Source: RGIG9060 sp036307825
Lineage (GTDB): Bacteria; Spirochaetota; Spirochaetia; Treponematales; Treponemataceae
Reading direction: 5' to 3'
Assembly (NCBI GenBank): GCA_036307825.1
Contig: JAXJWW010000110.1
Location: forward strand, 1-41,800
Length of the DNA: 41,800 nt
Part shown: one piece after another, positions 1 through 6,681 of the stretch
Position numbering within the stretch: position 1 is the first letter of the stretch
Layout: the number at the start of each line of letters is the position of its first letter
Made by a program: the position numbers and the translations under genes
The notes under the pieces: generated by a model
Told to the model about the DNA's origin: nothing
The model's database searches: none
What the model saw: the letters and a program-made list of their open reading frames with translations, nothing else

Positions 1-1
1 A

Positions 2-127
2 AAAAATGATGATGAAACTATTTCAATGGCACAAAATTGTCTTCATGAAACATTACAAAAATGTGGAATCAATAAAGACAGAATTGAAACACGATATTAT
101 TGGCAATTATTGAAAAATTTATCTTAA
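2..127 (+). CDS. C-terminal fragment of an unidentified protein
   Basis: An open frame enters from the left edge and stops with TAA at 125-127, giving about 41 residues that end in RYYWQLLKNLS. The fragment is polar and probably helical, with no membrane segment. It is too short to assign a family. The 5' part lies outside the window, so neither start nor function can be judged. It ends about 65 bp before the next promoter, and no clear hairpin terminator is seen between them. Confidence 0.5.
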   Translation, partial: KNDDETISMAQNCLHETLQKCGINKDRIETRYYWQLLKNLS

Positions 128-193
128 AATATTTGGTATCAAAAAAAAATTACTTATACAAAAATTTCTCTTTTTTCTACATTTATTCCATAC

Positions 194-221
194 TTGACGG
201 GGGGGGTAAATAATCTATACT
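194..221 (+). promoter_or_regulatory. Sigma70-type promoter with poly-G tract in the spacer
   Basis: A TTGACG -35 box (194-199) and a TATACT -10 box (216-221) are 16 bp apart. The spacer begins with a run of G that, with the last base of the -35 box, totals eight (199-206), which is striking in such AT-rich DNA. Transcription should start near 228, leaving a leader of about 60 nt before the lipoprotein ATG at 288. Slippage in the G run would change box spacing and hence promoter strength. In T. pallidum, poly-G length is known to modulate promoters of tpr genes and of TP0126. Phase variation here is inferred. Confidence 0.75.
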
Positions 222-287
222 GAATAAATGTTTGAACTGACATACTAAAGTTCAGATAAATTTCAATTATTTCAATGAGGAAAAAAA

Positions 288-830
288 ATGAAAAAACTTC
301 TCACTTTAGCTACAATTTTAGTAGTATCATTGTTTGTATCTTGTGCAACAACAACGACAACAACAGAAACAGTTGTAATTATGCAAGATGAAATTAAATC
401 AGAAAATCTTGTTATTAACACATGTTTTGACAAAGATGATTATGTTATTTTAGGTTCTGTAAAAGGTGAATCTGATTTTGTTTACTATGATACAGCATCA
501 CAAAAAATTGTTGGTGATTCGATGTGTTATGGAACATTAAATCAATCAGCAAAATATGCAATCGGGAAAGGATTTGCTGCGGGGTACGGAAAAGCATTAA
601 CTGTAAATGGAAACACTCCATTAGACATTGCAAAATCAAATGCATATTACAAGTTGATTGAAAATGCCTACGCACTTGGAGCAGATACAGTTCTAGAACC
701 AACTGTTCAAATTGAAACAAATACAAGTAAAGTTACATCAACAGGATTACGTCCTTCAAAAATACAAACAACAACTTCTTACAAAGTTACAGTTAGAGCA
801 ATTGCTGTTCAATTAAAAAAAGGCAACTAA
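288..830 (+). CDS. Small surface lipoprotein, function unknown
   Basis: This 180-aa protein starts with a lipoprotein signal peptide: MKK, a hydrophobic core, and a spirochetal-type lipobox ending FVSC with Cys19 as the probable lipidated residue. A short Thr tract follows directly, consistent with a tether. The rest is a compact soluble domain with a helical stretch around residues 115-135 and a segment reading GADTVLEPTV near 135-145. I do not recognise the family. The start is supported by GAGG at 277-280, 7 nt before the ATG. The next gene begins 20 nt after the stop, so the two probably form an operon behind the poly-G promoter. Confidence 0.85.
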   Translation: MKKLLTLATILVVSLFVSCATTTTTTETVVIMQDEIKSENLVINTCFDKDDYVILGSVKGESDFVYYDTASQKIVGDSMCYGTLNQSAKYAIGKGFAAGYGKALTVNGNTPLDIAKSNAYYKLIENAYALGADTVLEPTVQIETNTSKVTSTGLRPSKIQTTTSYKVTVRAIAVQLKKGN

Positions 831-850
831 AATTTAGAAGGTGAATTATA

Positions 851-1468
851 ATGAATAAAAAAATAATTATCATTACTTTATTTATTTGTATTCTTGTAAC
901 AACTCAAGCCATTGCCTTAGGTATAAAAGCTGAAGGAACTTTTGGAGCAAACACAACTATTGCTGACTTAGGTATTACTTTTGGCGAAACTAAAAATTCT
1001 TATTTTACAACTGGCTTATCTTTGGGTGAATCTAGTGGAAGTTATATTAAATACTATCAAGATCGCTATAACCATTATACAAAAACATATTACGAACCTC
1101 TTCTTGGCGTTTTTTTTGAATACTCATATGGTTTAAACTTTTTAAATTCAAATTCTTTTACTCTTGGAGCTGAAGTTGGTTTTGGTGCAAGAGCATGTTA
1201 TTATTATGATGCTGAGGAAATAGGATTTGATGTATATCCAAGATTAGATTTAATTGCTACTTATAAAAATTTAGCTCTTAATTTAGGTTATAAGTTTATG
1301 TACAAATATGATACTTGGGACTTTTACAATAATAACTGTTTTTCTGTTGGTCTAAAATACAATTTTGGAACAAAAACAGATTCAACAACAACAACAGTTA
1401 ATAATTCAATAATAAATACAAATAATCCTAAATTTGTTATTATTGATTCTGATTTAGTAACTTTTTAA
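851..1468 (+). CDS. Probable small outer-membrane beta-barrel protein
   Basis: A 205-aa protein with a cleavable signal peptide (residues 1 to about 22, ending TTQAIA). It is followed by alternating hydrophobic and aromatic strands rich in Gly, Tyr and Phe, such as YEPLLGVFFEYSYGLNF and LALNLGYKFMYKY, then VGLKYNFG near residue 175. This resembles an 8-strand outer-membrane barrel. A Thr/Asn-rich tail follows, and the chain ends in Phe, a common feature of barrel C termini. The Shine-Dalgarno AGAAGG (836-841) precedes the ATG. It is probably co-transcribed with the upstream lipoprotein, so the poly-G promoter would control both. Specific function is unknown. Confidence 0.75.
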   Translation: MNKKIIIITLFICILVTTQAIALGIKAEGTFGANTTIADLGITFGETKNSYFTTGLSLGESSGSYIKYYQDRYNHYTKTYYEPLLGVFFEYSYGLNFLNSNSFTLGAEVGFGARACYYYDAEEIGFDVYPRLDLIATYKNLALNLGYKFMYKYDTWDFYNNNCFSVGLKYNFGTKTDSTTTTVNNSIINTNNPKFVIIDSDLVTF

Positions 1469-1526
1469 GTTACAACTAAATTAAAATTTTTATCAACAAA
1501 GAAATTTAATTTTAAAAATTTTATTA

Positions 1527-1556
1527 GTAAAAGGGGTAATTCTAAACCCCTTTTAC
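1527..1556 (-). terminator. Inverted repeat at the end of the lectin-like lipoprotein gene
   Basis: Perfect 10-bp arms GTAAAAGGGG (1527-1536) and CCCCTTTTAC (1547-1556) flank a 10-nt loop that contains the stop codon of the minus-strand gene. On the minus strand the hairpin is followed by an A/T-rich stretch with T runs, so it could terminate that gene. A separate AT-only inverted repeat (1482-1492 with 1513-1523) could serve the converging plus-strand operon, but it is weak. Confidence 0.55.
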
Positions 1557-3266
1557 TTCAACAGATTGCATAACAAGAACATGGTTGCTGTAAGATTTGT
1601 TAGTGTAACCAACATACCCATCTACAAAATTTACATAAGACACATTCTTAGTTGCAGAAGAAGATGAAGAACTACTCCAATAGTCAAAAACATACTCTGT
1701 TCCATTTGGAACTAATTCAAAACCTCCAACCGCATCAAGTGAATTTTGTACAACATCTTTATTCAAATACACATCGTGCAATTCTTTTACACTTGGAATA
1801 TACCAACCTTTTTCGTAATCGGTTCCAACAAGATTTGCGATTTTTCCGTAGGAATTTGCAAAATAAAATACTGGATAATTTGTTTGTGCATCCAAAGTTC
1901 CTTCTGAATCAACGCGACAAAGATAAGACCAGTTATCACTTCCGTCTAAGTCGCCTTCAAAAGTAAAACTTGTAGTTTTCAAACCATTGTAATCAGAGCG
2001 AATTTCTGGAAGAGAATTTTCAAATCCTAAAGTTTCTCTTGTTGTCCACTCCAGTTCTTCAGAAGATTTTTGTAAACCGATAACTTTTACAGTTCCACCA
2101 CCATAAATAACAGAAGCAACAACTCCAAAAATCCTTGCGGAATCTTTATTAGAAATAGAACCTTGCACATCTGAAACTTTTACTCGACTGCCGTCTGTAA
2201 ATAAAACATCGCCAACGCTAAAACATTTTTTTGAAGATACAACCTTCGCCAAACATTCTGCACTAGAATTTCCGCAAGTTACAGTTAAAATTTTACTACC
2301 AACAAGGCCATCACAATTTATAGTTGCACTGGCCATAGAATCACTAAAATACTTCAAATTTGAAAAAGAAGAATCATCACTTGTTATTTTATTGCCTTTT
2401 AGATTTTTTCCAAAAATTGTTACATTAAGTTGACCTGTGTAGCCTTCACCTGCAGTTGAAACTTCAACTCTATCAATTAAAGGAAAAGAAAAATCTTTTG
2501 TGTATCTGTAAAATGATTTTTCACTAAAAGAGCGAAGATACACAGAAGAACAAGAAGTACAATGTTTTGCAAAAATACCAATAACATCTCTATCAATTCC
2601 AACATCCCACACACCTAATGGATTGTTTGGATGCTGTGAACTTGTTAAATAATATCCGGTATCAAAATGAAATCCATCAACTTTAGAAAGTGAATTTTGC
2701 ACAACCTCGCGATTCAAATGTACAATCTCGAACATTTCATTTAGAGCAGGAAGATACCAACCATTTTCATAATCTGTGTCAGAAAGATTATAAGTTTGTC
2801 CATAAGTATTTGCATAATAAAACGCAGGATAATTTCTACTTGCATCTGCACTTCCCTCTGAATCAACGCTACAGATATAAGCCCAGTTGTCACTTCCGTC
2901 TAAATCACCTTCAAAATCTATATCCCAATCGCTATGTCTATCAGCAGTAGTTATAATTTTTTCAAAGGAGTTAGTTTCACCAAAAGTATCTGATTTTGTC
3001 CAATTTGTGCTATCGCGCTTATGGATTCCAACACCTAAAGCTCTTCCATCTTTGGTGGTGATTGCAATTACCGCCATGACTTTATCAATTTTGCTATCTG
3101 GAACGCCCAAGTTTACATCTTCAACTTTCATACAAGTTCCATCAGAAAACAAAATATCCCCAACCGAAAATTGCCCTATGGGAATAAGTTTCGATTCGTT
3201 TTCTTTATTTGATAAATCCTGCAAAAAGGGATTTTTACAACCATAAAAATCAGAACCACCCGTCAA
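1542..3266 (-). CDS. Lectin-like duplicated lipoprotein, 5'-truncated at an IS insertion
   Basis: A 574-aa open frame with two homologous halves. Each half has an FSVGD(I/V)LF(S/T)DG module (about 33-50 and 350-366), an EGDLDGSDNW block (about 119-128 and 439-448), and a DYE-GWY(L/I)P segment typical of DUF1566/Lcl-type C-type-lectin-like domains of treponemal and Bacteroidetes surface proteins. Between them (about 265-345) lies an IPT/TIG-like Ig fold. The only upstream start is TTG at 3266, inside the terminal hairpin of the IS200-like element. Residues 7-15 read FYGCKNPFL, which looks like a lipobox with Cys10 as the original lipidation site. The hydrophobic signal sequence is absent, so the protein is probably not exported now, and the gene may be a pseudogene. 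Confidence 0.65.
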   Translation of the reverse strand: MTGGSDFYGCKNPFLQDLSNKENESKLIPIGQFSVGDILFSDGTCMKVEDVNLGVPDSKIDKVMAVIAITTKDGRALGVGIHKRDSTNWTKSDTFGETNSFEKIITTADRHSDWDIDFEGDLDGSDNWAYICSVDSEGSADASRNYPAFYYANTYGQTYNLSDTDYENGWYLPALNEMFEIVHLNREVVQNSLSKVDGFHFDTGYYLTSSQHPNNPLGVWDVGIDRDVIGIFAKHCTSCSSVYLRSFSEKSFYRYTKDFSFPLIDRVEVSTAGEGYTGQLNVTIFGKNLKGNKITSDDSSFSNLKYFSDSMASATINCDGLVGSKILTVTCGNSSAECLAKVVSSKKCFSVGDVLFTDGSRVKVSDVQGSISNKDSARIFGVVASVIYGGGTVKVIGLQKSSEELEWTTRETLGFENSLPEIRSDYNGLKTTSFTFEGDLDGSDNWSYLCRVDSEGTLDAQTNYPVFYFANSYGKIANLVGTDYEKGWYIPSVKELHDVYLNKDVVQNSLDAVGGFELVPNGTEYVFDYWSSSSSSSATKNVSYVNFVDGYVGYTNKSYSNHVLVMQSVEVKGV

Positions 3267-3276
3267 ACGGGTGGTT
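3254..3276. repeat. IS terminal hairpin, tnpA-distal (right) end
   Basis: Arms AACCACCCGT and ACGGGTGGTT form a perfect 10-bp stem around the loop CAA. It matches the hairpin at the other end of the element in the CCACCCG core. It also supplies the TTG start and first codons of the neighbouring truncated lipoprotein frame. Confidence 0.8.
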
Positions 3277-3387
3277 TGGACAAGCCTATAAGGCTAGGTT
3301 CTCAAGCAAAGACTTAAGTCCTTAACTTTCACTACGTTCAAGTCTATTGCTATTTAACTCGTCACTACACCTAAAGGTGTATTCGTA

Positions 3388-3849
3388 CTACTTGCAACCC
3401 TTAAAAGGGTCATCAAATTCTTTTATTGTTAGTTTATCCATCGCTATATCATGGGTTTCTTGTTCTTGTATGTACTTCTTTATGGTTGCTTCATTTAATC
3501 CTACTGTACTTACATAATATCCTTCTGCCCAAAAATGTCGATTTCCAAACTTATATTTTAAATTTGCGTGTATATCAAATATCATTAGGCTACTTTTCCC
3601 TTTTAAATAACCCATAAATTGTGATACACTATACTTTGGTGGTATACTTACCAACATATGTACATGGTCTGGCATAAGATGTCCTTCTATTATTTCTACG
3701 CCTTTATAATTACATAATTGCCTTAGAATTTTTCCTATACTTTCCTTGTACTGTCCGAATATCGCTTTGCGTCGATATTTTGGTGTAAATACTATATGAT
3801 ATTTACACAACCATTTTGTGTGACTCAATGAGTCTCTTATATTTGCCAT
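3388..3849 (-). CDS. tnpA: IS200/IS605-family Y1 transposase TnpA
   Basis: A 153-aa protein of normal family length. The metal-binding HUH motif is seen as DHVHML (His62, His64). The nucleophilic tyrosine is predicted at Tyr126 in the helix ATIKKYIQEQ, with Gln130 on the same face. The N-terminal KYHIVFTPKYRRK strand is characteristic. TnpA excises and inserts single-stranded DNA by recognising the end hairpins. All catalytic residues are present, so the element is probably active or only recently silenced. The ATG follows a strong AGGAGG (3854-3859, minus strand). A 5'-UTR hairpin just upstream suggests translational control. Confidence 0.93.
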   Translation of the reverse strand: MANIRDSLSHTKWLCKYHIVFTPKYRRKAIFGQYKESIGKILRQLCNYKGVEIIEGHLMPDHVHMLVSIPPKYSVSQFMGYLKGKSSLMIFDIHANLKYKFGNRHFWAEGYYVSTVGLNEATIKKYIQEQETHDIAMDKLTIKEFDDPFKGCK

Positions 3850-3868
3850 TTTTTCCTCCTTAGCTTTT

Positions 3869-3896
3869 TACAATAGACTTGAACAATCTTATTGTA
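3869..3896 (-). promoter_or_regulatory. 5'-UTR hairpin upstream of tnpA
   Basis: Arms TACAATA and TATTGTA (3869-3875 and 3890-3896) flank a 14-nt loop just upstream of the transposase Shine-Dalgarno. IS200 elements are known to restrict transposase translation with 5'-UTR structure and antisense RNA. This hairpin could play that role, but its stem is only 7 bp and AT-rich. Confidence 0.4.
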
Positions 3897-3935
3897 CTGC
3901 TTTGGAGGATTTTTTTTGCTATAAGCTTTTAGCTT

Positions 3936-3954
3936 CCACCCGCATAGCGGGTGG
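3936..3954. repeat. IS terminal hairpin, tnpA-proximal (left) end
   Basis: Arms CCACCCGC (3936-3943) and GCGGGTGG (3947-3954) form a perfect 8-bp stem around ATA. The core is shared with the hairpin at the opposite end of the IS. Confidence 0.8.
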
Positions 3955-3960
3955 TTTTGT

Positions 3961-4007
3961 GTGAAAATGTTCCGCTACGCTTCTCATTTTCACGGACTCA
4001 CGAGTCC
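3961..4007. repeat. Two tandem palindromes between the IS and the tsaD terminator
   Basis: First palindrome: GTGAAAATG (3961-3969) pairs with CATTTTCAC (3985-3993). Second: GGACTC (3994-3999) pairs with GAGTCC (4002-4007) around a 2-nt loop. They abut without a gap. No gene or coding remnant of the lipoprotein signal peptide is visible here. It could be a palindromic intergenic repeat or a structured RNA tail. Confidence 0.55.
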
Positions 4008-4009
4008 AT

Positions 4010-4038
4010 AAAAAAAGCGTAGTTCTACAAAACTACGC
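4010..4038 (-). terminator. Rho-independent terminator of the deacetylase-tsaD operon
   Basis: On the minus strand an 8-bp stem, GCGTAGTT with AACTACGC (4031-4038 and 4017-4024), has a 6-nt loop and is followed by seven T (4016-4010). It lies 21 nt past the tsaD stop. Confidence 0.85.
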
Positions 4039-4058
4039 CTTTCAACATAAACTAAAAC

Positions 4059-5090
4059 TTACGCCTTTGCTTTTATTCCACGCTTAAATTCTGTAACTCG
4101 TGCAGTTGCAGTTGTTGTCATTGGACTTGTTTCGCCACGGTTTAAAAAGTGATATGCAACACCAGCAATCATAGCACCATTATCTGTGCAAAGTTTTAAT
4201 GGTGGAAAAACGCAATTTAATTCCGGATGCTCTGCCAACATTGAACGAAGCCGAGAATTTGCAGCAACGCCACCACCAGCAACAATTGTTTTAAGCCCTG
4301 TATCTTCAACAGCTTTGAAAAGTCGACTAAGTAAAATTTTTACAGCGGTTTCCTGAAAACTTGCAGAAATATTTTCTGGAGTTTTTTCAAATTCAGGATT
4401 CCAGAATTGGTCTAACTGATTTATTGCAGCAGTTTTCAAACCTGAATAAGAAACATCGTAACGATGCTCCCCTTTTTCACCCTTGTTGATTAAAGGCATT
4501 GGAAAATTTGCAGCCTTAGGATTTCCGTTTTGAGCAAGCTTATCGATAATCACTCCTCCTGGATAACCAAAACCATGAAATTTTGCAACCTTATCGAAAG
4601 CTTCGCCAACAGCATCATCAATAGTTGTACCAAGAACTTCAACTTTATCAAAATCGGTAACTTTACAAATAATTGTGTGTCCGCCAGAAACTAAAAGTCC
4701 CAAGTAAGGATATTCAATATCATTTGCAAGGTGAGCAGCGTACATGTGCCCCAACATGTGATTTACAGCGATAAAAGGTTTGTTGTTTGACCAAGCCAGA
4801 GATTTTGCAAAAGTCAATCCTACAAGCAAAGACCCCATGAGCCCCGGACGATTTGTTGACGCAACTGCATCAATATCATTCATTGTAAGATTTGCTTCTT
4901 TTAACGCTTGAGAAACTACAGGCATAATCCATTCTGTATGTTTACGACTTGCAATTTCTGGAACTACGCCTTTATATTCTTGATGAAAAGGAATTTGTGT
5001 TGCAATCACATTACTTAAAATAGTTTTTCCATCTTCAACGATAGCACAAGCTGTTTCGTCACAAGATGATTCTATACCTAAAACTTTCAT
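4059..5090 (-). CDS. tsaD: tRNA N6-adenosine threonylcarbamoyltransferase TsaD
   Basis: This 343-aa protein is full length for the Kae1/Qri7/YgjD family. It transfers the threonylcarbamoyl group from TC-AMP to A37 of ANN-decoding tRNAs, working with TsaB and TsaE in the cytoplasm. Motifs include the N-terminal GIESSCDET, the metal ligands in HMLGHMYAAH (His111, His115), LLVSGGHT (132-139), GEAFDKVAK, GGGVAANSRLR (272-282) and CTDNGAMIA with Asp303 as the third ligand. Its ATG overlaps the deacetylase stop (ATGA), indicating translational coupling. It is the last gene before the terminator. No sign of decay. Confidence 0.97.
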   Translation of the reverse strand: MKVLGIESSCDETACAIVEDGKTILSNVIATQIPFHQEYKGVVPEIASRKHTEWIMPVVSQALKEANLTMNDIDAVASTNRPGLMGSLLVGLTFAKSLAWSNNKPFIAVNHMLGHMYAAHLANDIEYPYLGLLVSGGHTIICKVTDFDKVEVLGTTIDDAVGEAFDKVAKFHGFGYPGGVIIDKLAQNGNPKAANFPMPLINKGEKGEHRYDVSYSGLKTAAINQLDQFWNPEFEKTPENISASFQETAVKILLSRLFKAVEDTGLKTIVAGGGVAANSRLRSMLAEHPELNCVFPPLKLCTDNGAMIAGVAYHFLNRGETSPMTTTATARVTEFKRGIKAKA

Positions 5091-6268
5091 TTGAGTTCTC
5101 CAAAAATAAATCCTTGCGGATAATATTCATCATACATTTTTTGCAAAACATCTGCAAGGTTTTTGCTAGACCAAACATGCCCAATCATAATAACGCAACC
5201 GTTTTTTTTGGCAACTTCGATTCCTGATTTGAACATGGCAATCATATCTGCTTGATTTGGCGTGTTGTCTAAAAAAATATTTCTTTCGTAAAGTTTTACA
5301 CCATATTCTGAAGCCACAGATTTACAAACAGACTGAGAATTTGTGCGAGAATCCAAAAAAAACATTTCTCGTTCTTTACAAATTTCCATTACAACTTTCA
5401 TTGCATTTGAATCCGCTGTAATAAGAGAGCCTTCGTGATTATTCAATCCGATTTTAATGCCAAGAGAATCAAGATTTTTTGTAAGCAAATTACGAATTTG
5501 TTCAGCACTCATTCCAGGCATAATTGCACTAGGTCCTGGATCTGTGGATAAACTTATTGCTTGCATTGGCTGATGTAAAATCAAAGTTTTTCCAGAATTT
5601 TTTATACGCAAAGCACTTTCTTTTGAATAGGCAAGTTCTGGCAAAACTGCGATTGTTAAAGGAATATCCAAATTCAAAAAAGGTTGCAAGTGATTTAAGT
5701 TGTGTCCGCCATCATCTAAAACGATATAAACATCAGCCACTTTTTTTGCAGGAACCTTAGGCGTTGAAATTTGCACAACTGGCTCAGAATTTTTTGTACT
5801 TTGCACAGAATTTGTTGATTGCATTGTATTTGTAGTTTTTGATGTTGCAGAAGATTTTGCAACTTGCAAATTATTTGTATTCTGATTTTTTGTAATCTGT
5901 GTATTTTGAACAGATTGCTTTGTTTGATTTGATGTTTGAGAACTTGTATTTTTTGAACTTTGTCTTGTTTCCGTTTTAACAGAAGTTACATTAGTTGATT
6001 TTTCTACATTGGACTTTTGCTCTGTAGTTTTTTTTACCGATTGACTTTCTGATTTTACTATTGTTTGTGGTGAATTTTTTTGAGTTAAAACAAAACTTAC
6101 TCCCAACATTACAACACAAAGCGCTAAAACTGCAACCGATAAAAACAAAGCTGTATTTGAAGAAACTGTTTTCTTGCTTTTTCGTGCAGTTGTTTTTTTT
6201 GCAGAAGTTTTTGAATTGCTTTGAGAAGGACTTGTAGATGTAGTTTTATTTGTTCGCTTTTGTTCCAT
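5087..6268 (-). CDS. Divergent polysaccharide deacetylase family protein, membrane-anchored
   Basis: With the ATG start at 6268 this is 393 aa. A short basic, Ser/Thr-rich cytoplasmic end leads to one membrane helix (about 39-61), then a roughly 115-residue Ser/Thr/Asn/Gln-rich linker that should cross the periplasm. The catalytic-type domain (about 175-393) belongs to the divergent polysaccharide deacetylase family (DUF610, YibQ-like): LDDGG (184-188), HQPM (232-235), NNHEGS (276-281), FFLDSRT (303-309), RNIFLDN (329-335) and a late GH. It probably acts on an envelope glycan; the substrate is unknown. The frame could extend to TTG at 6304, but that codon lies in a likely -35 box. The -10 box sits 7 nt before the ATG, so the mRNA may be leaderless. 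Confidence 0.85.
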   Translation of the reverse strand: MEQKRTNKTTSTSPSQSNSKTSAKKTTARKSKKTVSSNTALFLSVAVLALCVVMLGVSFVLTQKNSPQTIVKSESQSVKKTTEQKSNVEKSTNVTSVKTETRQSSKNTSSQTSNQTKQSVQNTQITKNQNTNNLQVAKSSATSKTTNTMQSTNSVQSTKNSEPVVQISTPKVPAKKVADVYIVLDDGGHNLNHLQPFLNLDIPLTIAVLPELAYSKESALRIKNSGKTLILHQPMQAISLSTDPGPSAIMPGMSAEQIRNLLTKNLDSLGIKIGLNNHEGSLITADSNAMKVVMEICKEREMFFLDSRTNSQSVCKSVASEYGVKLYERNIFLDNTPNQADMIAMFKSGIEVAKKNGCVIMIGHVWSSKNLADVLQKMYDEYYPQGFIFGELK

Positions 6269-6275
6269 AGATGAA

Positions 6276-6304
6276 ATAGTACAGTTTTGCACAAAATAAA
6301 GCAA
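6276..6304 (-). promoter_or_regulatory. Promoter of the deacetylase-tsaD operon, probably leaderless
   Basis: On the minus strand TTGCTT (6304-6299), a 17-bp spacer and TACTAT (6281-6276) precede the ATG at 6268 by 7 nt. The predicted start point therefore falls at the A of the ATG. No Shine-Dalgarno is present. The layout favours initiation at 6268 over the longer TTG-started frame. Confidence 0.55.
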
Positions 6305-6358
6305 GACGAAAAAAGGGATGGATATGATAAAGGCGAAATGAAAAATGTCATTCCGTCA

Positions 6359-6411
6359 TTCCGAACTGGCTTCGGAATCTTTTCAGATTGATGCTAAAAT
6401 AAATTCAGCAT
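6359..6411. repeat. REP-like intergenic palindromic repeat (two stem-loops)
   Basis: First hairpin: TTCCGAA (6359-6365) and TTCGGAA (6371-6377), 5-nt loop. Second: ATGCT (6391-6395) and AGCAT (6407-6411) with partly paired inner bases. From memory, this pairing of a CATTCCGAA...TTCGGAATC hairpin with an ATGCTGAAATAAATTCAGCAT-like hairpin resembles dispersed repeats in AT-rich bacterial genomes. I could not compare sequences. It lies between the divergent deacetylase and Rpn genes. Confidence 0.5.
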
Positions 6412-6481
6412 TACGGTTCAGTAGAATAAAATTTTTCTCCAAATTTTTCCGAATTTTGCATTTTTTTGTCTATTAATAATA

Positions 6482-6540
6482 GTGTGCGAAAAATATTTTT
6501 TCGTGGTGGAGTTTTCTGTCACAGAAATATTTTAGCACAC
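6482..6540. repeat. Long imperfect inverted repeat upstream of the Rpn gene
   Basis: GTGTGC (6482-6487) and GCACAC (6535-6540) bound an imperfect stem extended by AAAAATATTTT-type arms; the centre (about 6502-6520) is unpaired. It sits just upstream of the Shine-Dalgarno AGGAG at 6554-6558. It could be a leader hairpin or a small mobile-element remnant. Confidence 0.45.
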
Positions 6541-6590
6541 GAAATTTATTTTTAGGAGACATTTTATGCTCTTTAAGAAATTTGAAGATT

Positions 6591-6681
6591 GAGGCTCATG
6601 GATGAGCCTCTACAATTTAGTAAGCGATATTTTGGTAAACCAAAAGTCGCAGAGTTCACGAGGCAAGGATGCCGAGTGAAC
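6591..6681. repeat. Palindromic element inserted in the Rpn coding sequence
   Basis: Three consecutive perfect hairpins occupy this stretch: GAGGCTCAT/ATGAGCCTC (6591-6610), TTTTGGT/ACCAAAA (6630-6645) and a nested GTTCAC-GGCA/TGCC-GTGAAC (6654-6681). They replace what should be only about seven codons between KKFED and YMFEKVLQN. The unit is about 90 bp and brings an in-frame stop. Confidence 0.65.

Larger units (their letters stand above)
3251..3957 (-). mobile_element. IS200/IS605-family insertion sequence (tnpA only)
   Basis: About 0.7 kb holding one Y1 transposase gene, bounded by subterminal hairpins at 3254-3276 and 3936-3954. Both hairpins have CCACCCG-type arms and 3-nt loops, the architecture recognised by Y1 transposases. 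No tnpB or omega-RNA region is present, so it is IS200-like. No target-site duplication is expected for this family. Exact ends cannot be fixed by eye; the coordinates assume they lie a few bases outside the hairpins. Small palindromes, such as the one at 3374-3387, lie between tnpA and the right end. The element separates the truncated lipoprotein gene from the tsaD terminator. Confidence 0.8.

Noticed and set aside
3250..3960. IS605-type element with a tnpB guide-RNA nuclease
   Set aside because: Only the Y1 transposase is present, and the distance between terminal hairpins leaves no room for tnpB.
6269..6304. TTG at 6304 as the start of the deacetylase
   Set aside because: It would put the -35 and -10 boxes inside the coding region and adds 12 residues unlike the polar cytoplasmic N terminus; ATG 6268 fits the promoter position.
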